A DNA stretch of 45,615 nt, from NCBI GenBank assembly GCA_963575655.1, contig CAUYTY010000133.1, positions 1-45,615 of the forward strand. Reading direction: 5' to 3'. Shown in pieces: positions 43,182-45,615 of this stretch (position 1 is the first letter of the stretch; each line of letters opens with the position of its first letter). Below the pieces are notes generated by a model that saw nothing but the letters and a program-made list of their open reading frames with translations, made no database searches and was not told where the DNA came from. The DNA is from Gammaproteobacteria bacterium (GTDB lineage: Bacteria; Pseudomonadota; Gammaproteobacteria; CAIRSR01). The position numbers were made by a program, and so were the translations under genes.

Positions 43182-43268
43182 ATGGAGAATTCGATAATCG
43201 ATCCGGGTACTATCGAGGTTCAGCAAAGTCCCCTCGGACCAGCAACTTCCCGTATTGCTGTGGCGCTA
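43182..43268 (+). pseudogene. modC: 5' end of modC, cut off by IS630
   Basis: ATG 43182 lies 1 bp after the modA stop and opens 29 codons (MENSIIDPGTIE...RIAVAL) that end exactly at the IS630 target TA. When the 1144-bp insertion and one TA are removed, the frame joins TAC CTG CAC at 44415 without a shift. This reconstructs RIAVALYLHFSDFALEVAF, a ModC start. The normal modB between modA and modC is absent. Confidence 0.75.
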
Positions 43269-44412
43269 CTAACCTGCGCGTTGGTTAGGGGACTCCAGCT
43301 AAATAGCATATTGGACGGATTCTTCTTTAAAAAGTTCTCTGACTTTCTCTGGCGATTTTTTTAAATCCTCTAAAAGTTGAGTAGCTTTATTTTTTAACTC
43401 CTCCACATTACGAATAAGGTGACGCGCAATTCCTTGTGTCTTAATATTGCTCCATACTAGCTCGACAGGATTAAGGTGTGGAGAATAGGTGGGAAGAAAG
43501 AATATTTTAACCTTTCCATTTGTCGTCTCCAGATATTCCTTAACTACTTTTGCATGATGGGCAGAATACCCGTCTGTTACAATATAGATGGGGCATGAAT
43601 TCTCTTGAGCCAAAATTTTTAGATATTCAACAAACGCACCACCATTGAGCGATGAGGGACCTATTTGGAAATGCATCTTTCCTTCAGAAGTTATCGCAGC
43701 GATCATATTTATGCGATAACGTCCACCAGTGGAGGGAATTATGGGAGTTAAACCTTCTAGCCCCCAAGTTGTACCCGCGTGATAATCGGTGCGCGCCCCA
43801 GCCTCATCAAGAAAATAGATTATAGCACCCTCATTACTTGCCAACTCTTTGATTCTAGGAAACTCTTTGTTAATCCAATTATCTACTGAAAATTGGTCCC
43901 TCTCTATCGCACGATATACTGGCCGTTGTGGAGTTAAATTAATGCGGCGCAAAAAACGGCCCACCGCGGAACGACTCATGTAAATAGAAAATTTCCTCTC
44001 TATTAATGTCTTTATCATTTCAGTTGTCCATAAGACTGTCGAGAATTCAAAATCCAATGGGGTAAATGCGCACAGCCAGAATACGAGTATTCCTTCTTGC
44101 TGTTCATTGATGAAGGATTTTCTTCCAGGGACAGGTTTCGCATTTAACGTAGCTAGACCCATCTCTTTTGCCTTCTTCACCCATTCGTACACCTTCGATC
44201 GGTGCATACCGAAAATCTCGCCCACCTCCCTAGGAGACATTCCTTTACGTACAGCTTTTACTGCTTGAAGCCTTATATACTCAAGGGTAGAGTGATCGAG
44301 AGAACGTCCATCAGAATTTTTCATAATTTTAGCAATTTCATGTCTTATTTTTTGGTTGGACTAATAATAGATTATTTTTACTTGCTTGTCCCCTAACCAA
44401 CGCGCAGGTTAG
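43269..44412 (-). mobile_element. IS630-family insertion sequence, copy 2
   Basis: The inverted ends and 1144-bp length are identical to copy 1, with TA duplications at 43267-43268 and 44413-44414. It is inserted within modC, antisense to it. The identity of the two copies over the compared stretches shows both are recent. Confidence 0.96.
43299..44324 (-). CDS. IS630-family transposase, copy 2
   Basis: A 341-residue DDE_3 transposase, identical in translation to the copy at 5892-6917. Catalytic Asp, Asp and Glu are in YFLDEAGARTD, YIVTDGYSAH and LNPVELVWSN. The N-terminal helix-turn-helix motif for binding the 25-bp ends is intact. Full-length genes, perfect ends and intact catalytic residues in two copies suggest the element is still able to move. 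Confidence 0.96.
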   Translation of the reverse strand: MKNSDGRSLDHSTLEYIRLQAVKAVRKGMSPREVGEIFGMHRSKVYEWVKKAKEMGLATLNAKPVPGRKSFINEQQEGILVFWLCAFTPLDFEFSTVLWTTEMIKTLIERKFSIYMSRSAVGRFLRRINLTPQRPVYRAIERDQFSVDNWINKEFPRIKELASNEGAIIYFLDEAGARTDYHAGTTWGLEGLTPIIPSTGGRYRINMIAAITSEGKMHFQIGPSSLNGGAFVEYLKILAQENSCPIYIVTDGYSAHHAKVVKEYLETTNGKVKIFFLPTYSPHLNPVELVWSNIKTQGIARHLIRNVEELKNKATQLLEDLKKSPEKVRELFKEESVQYAI

Positions 44413-44414
44413 TA

Positions 44415-45476
44415 TACCTGCACTTTTCTGATTTTGCGCTGGAGGTCGCTTTCACCGCACCTGGACGGGGGGTAACCGCATTGTTTGGGGTTTCGGGTTC
44501 GGGCAAGACCACGGTGTTGCGTGCCATCGCAGGACTGGAGCGAACGCGGCCAGGACGGGTAATTATCAACGGCGAGGTGTGGCAAGACGAGGAGGCAACG
44601 GGAGAAGGTAGGTTTTTACCAACCCACCGCCGTCCCGTGGGAGTTGTGTTTCAGGAAGCGAATCTATTTCCACATCTGACGGTGCGTCGAAATCTAGAAT
44701 ACGGTTTTCACCGTGTACCGATAACCGAGCGGCGAGTGGATTTCTCGGCAGTGGTGGAATGGCTTGGTATTGAGGAATTATTACCACGTTCGCCAATTCG
44801 ACTTTCTGGTGGTGAGCGCCAGCGTGTAGCCATCGCGCGAGCATTACTTACTTCGCCGCGTTTATTGCTGATGGATGAACCACTGTCCGCACTGGATCGA
44901 GCAGCCAAGGCCGAGATTCTTCCCTACCTGGAACGCCTGCCTAGTGAATTATCCATACCAGTGCTCTACGTCAGTCATTCCCCTGATGAGGTAGCGCAAT
45001 TAGCCGACTATTTGGTACTCCTGGAGGCAGGCCGGGTACGGGCACAGGGGCCAGTGGCGGAACTATTCGCCCGCCCCGATCTTCCGCTTGCCCACGACCC
45101 CACCGCCGAGGCTCTGATTCAGGCTGTGGTGGAGTCCCACGATGAGGACTATCACCTCACTTGGCTGCGTTTTCCTGGTGGCAAGATTGCCGTTTCCCGC
45201 CAATTTCACGAATCCGGTACCCCGATGCAGATACGTATTCATGCCCGAGACGTAAGCCTGACCCTGGCTCACTGTGAGGAGACCAGTATCCTCAATATTT
45301 TTCCAGTCACCGTGATTAGACTTTTCGACGATGGTCCCGCTCAAGTCTTGGTTCACTTGGATGCTGCTGGCCAATTACTGCTCGCGCGCATCACCCGTCG
45401 TTCCGCTGTCCTATTGGGGCTGATAGCGGGTAAAACTCTTTATGCTCAGGTTAAAAGCGTGACGTTGATGGATTAG
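44415..45476 (+). pseudogene. modC: Molybdate ABC transporter ATPase ModC, 3' part after IS630
   Basis: The ATPase subunit of ModABC. Walker A GVSGSGKTTVL, Q-loop VVFQEANLFPHL, signature LSGGERQRVAIARALL, Walker B LLLMDEPLSALD and H-loop LYVSHSPDEV are all intact. A C-terminal Mop/TOBE domain (about IRIHARDVSL...TLYAQVKSV) binds molybdate. Translation from within this part could begin only at TTG 44481 or a later codon, losing the first beta strand (LHFSDFALEVAF). With modA wrecked and modB gone it is unlikely to matter. The pseudogene call rests on the insertion rather than on any internal lesion. Confidence 0.88.
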
Positions 45477-45559
45477 AAATGGTTACCAAACCCAAGATAA
45501 TCATTCGCCCCTTCCTGTTGGAAAGGTGGACGGTTACACCGCTCGCAATCTGAGTTAGT

Positions 45560-45615
45560 AAACCCAAGTTGCTACCTAGCGCGCTTTTCTCCCCTCTCCC
45601 TCCGGGAGAGGGGCC
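45560..45615. repeat. Family A element, left part at the window edge
   Basis: AACCCAAGTTGCTACCTAGC, then gcgcttttctcccctctccctccgggagaggggcc, reaching the last base. It has the same left half as 28427-28519 and 21446-21500. It lies 84 bp after the modC stop and may supply its terminator hairpin. Confidence 0.8.

Noticed and set aside
43161-43364. 67-codon plus-strand frame running into IS630
   Set aside because: It is not a gene of its own. Its first part is the 3' end of modA in another frame plus the start of modC, and its second part is IS end sequence.
1-45615. CRISPR array
   Set aside because: The repeats in this window are dispersed and palindromic with variable distances. No run of direct repeats with uniform spacers exists, and no cas genes are present.

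Overview
The window reads as chromosome from a gammaproteobacterium, probably an environmental sulfur-oxidising or otherwise chemolithotrophic lineage. Support for this is the tsaE next to an AMIN-type amidase (the gammaproteobacterial tsaE-amiB-mutL neighbourhood), an Sqr-like flavoprotein, a SulP transporter, a CbbR/CysL-like LysR regulator, and heavy c-di-GMP, phosphorelay and chemoreceptor content. The genus cannot be fixed from sequence alone. There is no CRISPR array, rRNA or convincing intact tRNA.

Layout. 164-4076 (minus): rfbD, rfbC, tsaE and an amidase, with rfbC and tsaE coupled by a TAATG overlap. 4077-7302: repeat-rich DNA in which an IS481-type element, itself carrying an IS630-type element exactly at one end, has split a palindromic repeat. 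7303-12146 (plus): a GAF-GAF-HD-GYP protein and a 1026-residue hybrid kinase, followed by a response regulator stub cut off against an IS1-like transposase remnant. 13019-18413 (minus): two poly-HAMP chemoreceptors, both ending in DFEEF. 18867-25085: a small membrane hydrolase-like protein, a sugar-phosphate transferase, an RNase II/R-type exonuclease and an Sqr-like flavoprotein. 25245-28300: a decayed receiver/Hpt gene, an EAL protein with an in-frame decayed tail, and a metallo-beta-lactamase-fold hydrolase. 28592-33277 (minus): alpha-E, circularly permuted ATP-grasp, SuhB and RNase D. 33281-38847 (minus): two small membrane ORFs, a copper ATPase, a possible non-coding RNA or tRNA relic, and a SulP transporter. 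38945-42122: an IS91-like Y2 transposase fragment and a tightly coupled PerM/unknown/LysR operon. 42682-45476: a wrecked molybdate-uptake operon (modA pseudogene, no modB, modC split by a second, identical IS630 copy).

The most distinctive feature is non-coding. A family of short elements with about 20-bp inverted ends (TTAACCCAAGTTGCTACCTA and variants) recurs in nearly every large intergenic gap. They enclose GC-rich hairpin cores that differ from copy to copy. Two further dispersed repeat families occur, often next to them. Together with the two IS630 copies and several truncated genes, they indicate a genome that is actively being rearranged and is losing genes. I see no clear new defence or biosynthetic system. 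The best leads are the hairpin-element family, the triple-module chemoreceptor sensor, the tRNA-like/terminator region near 36.6 kb and the small ORFs beside copA.
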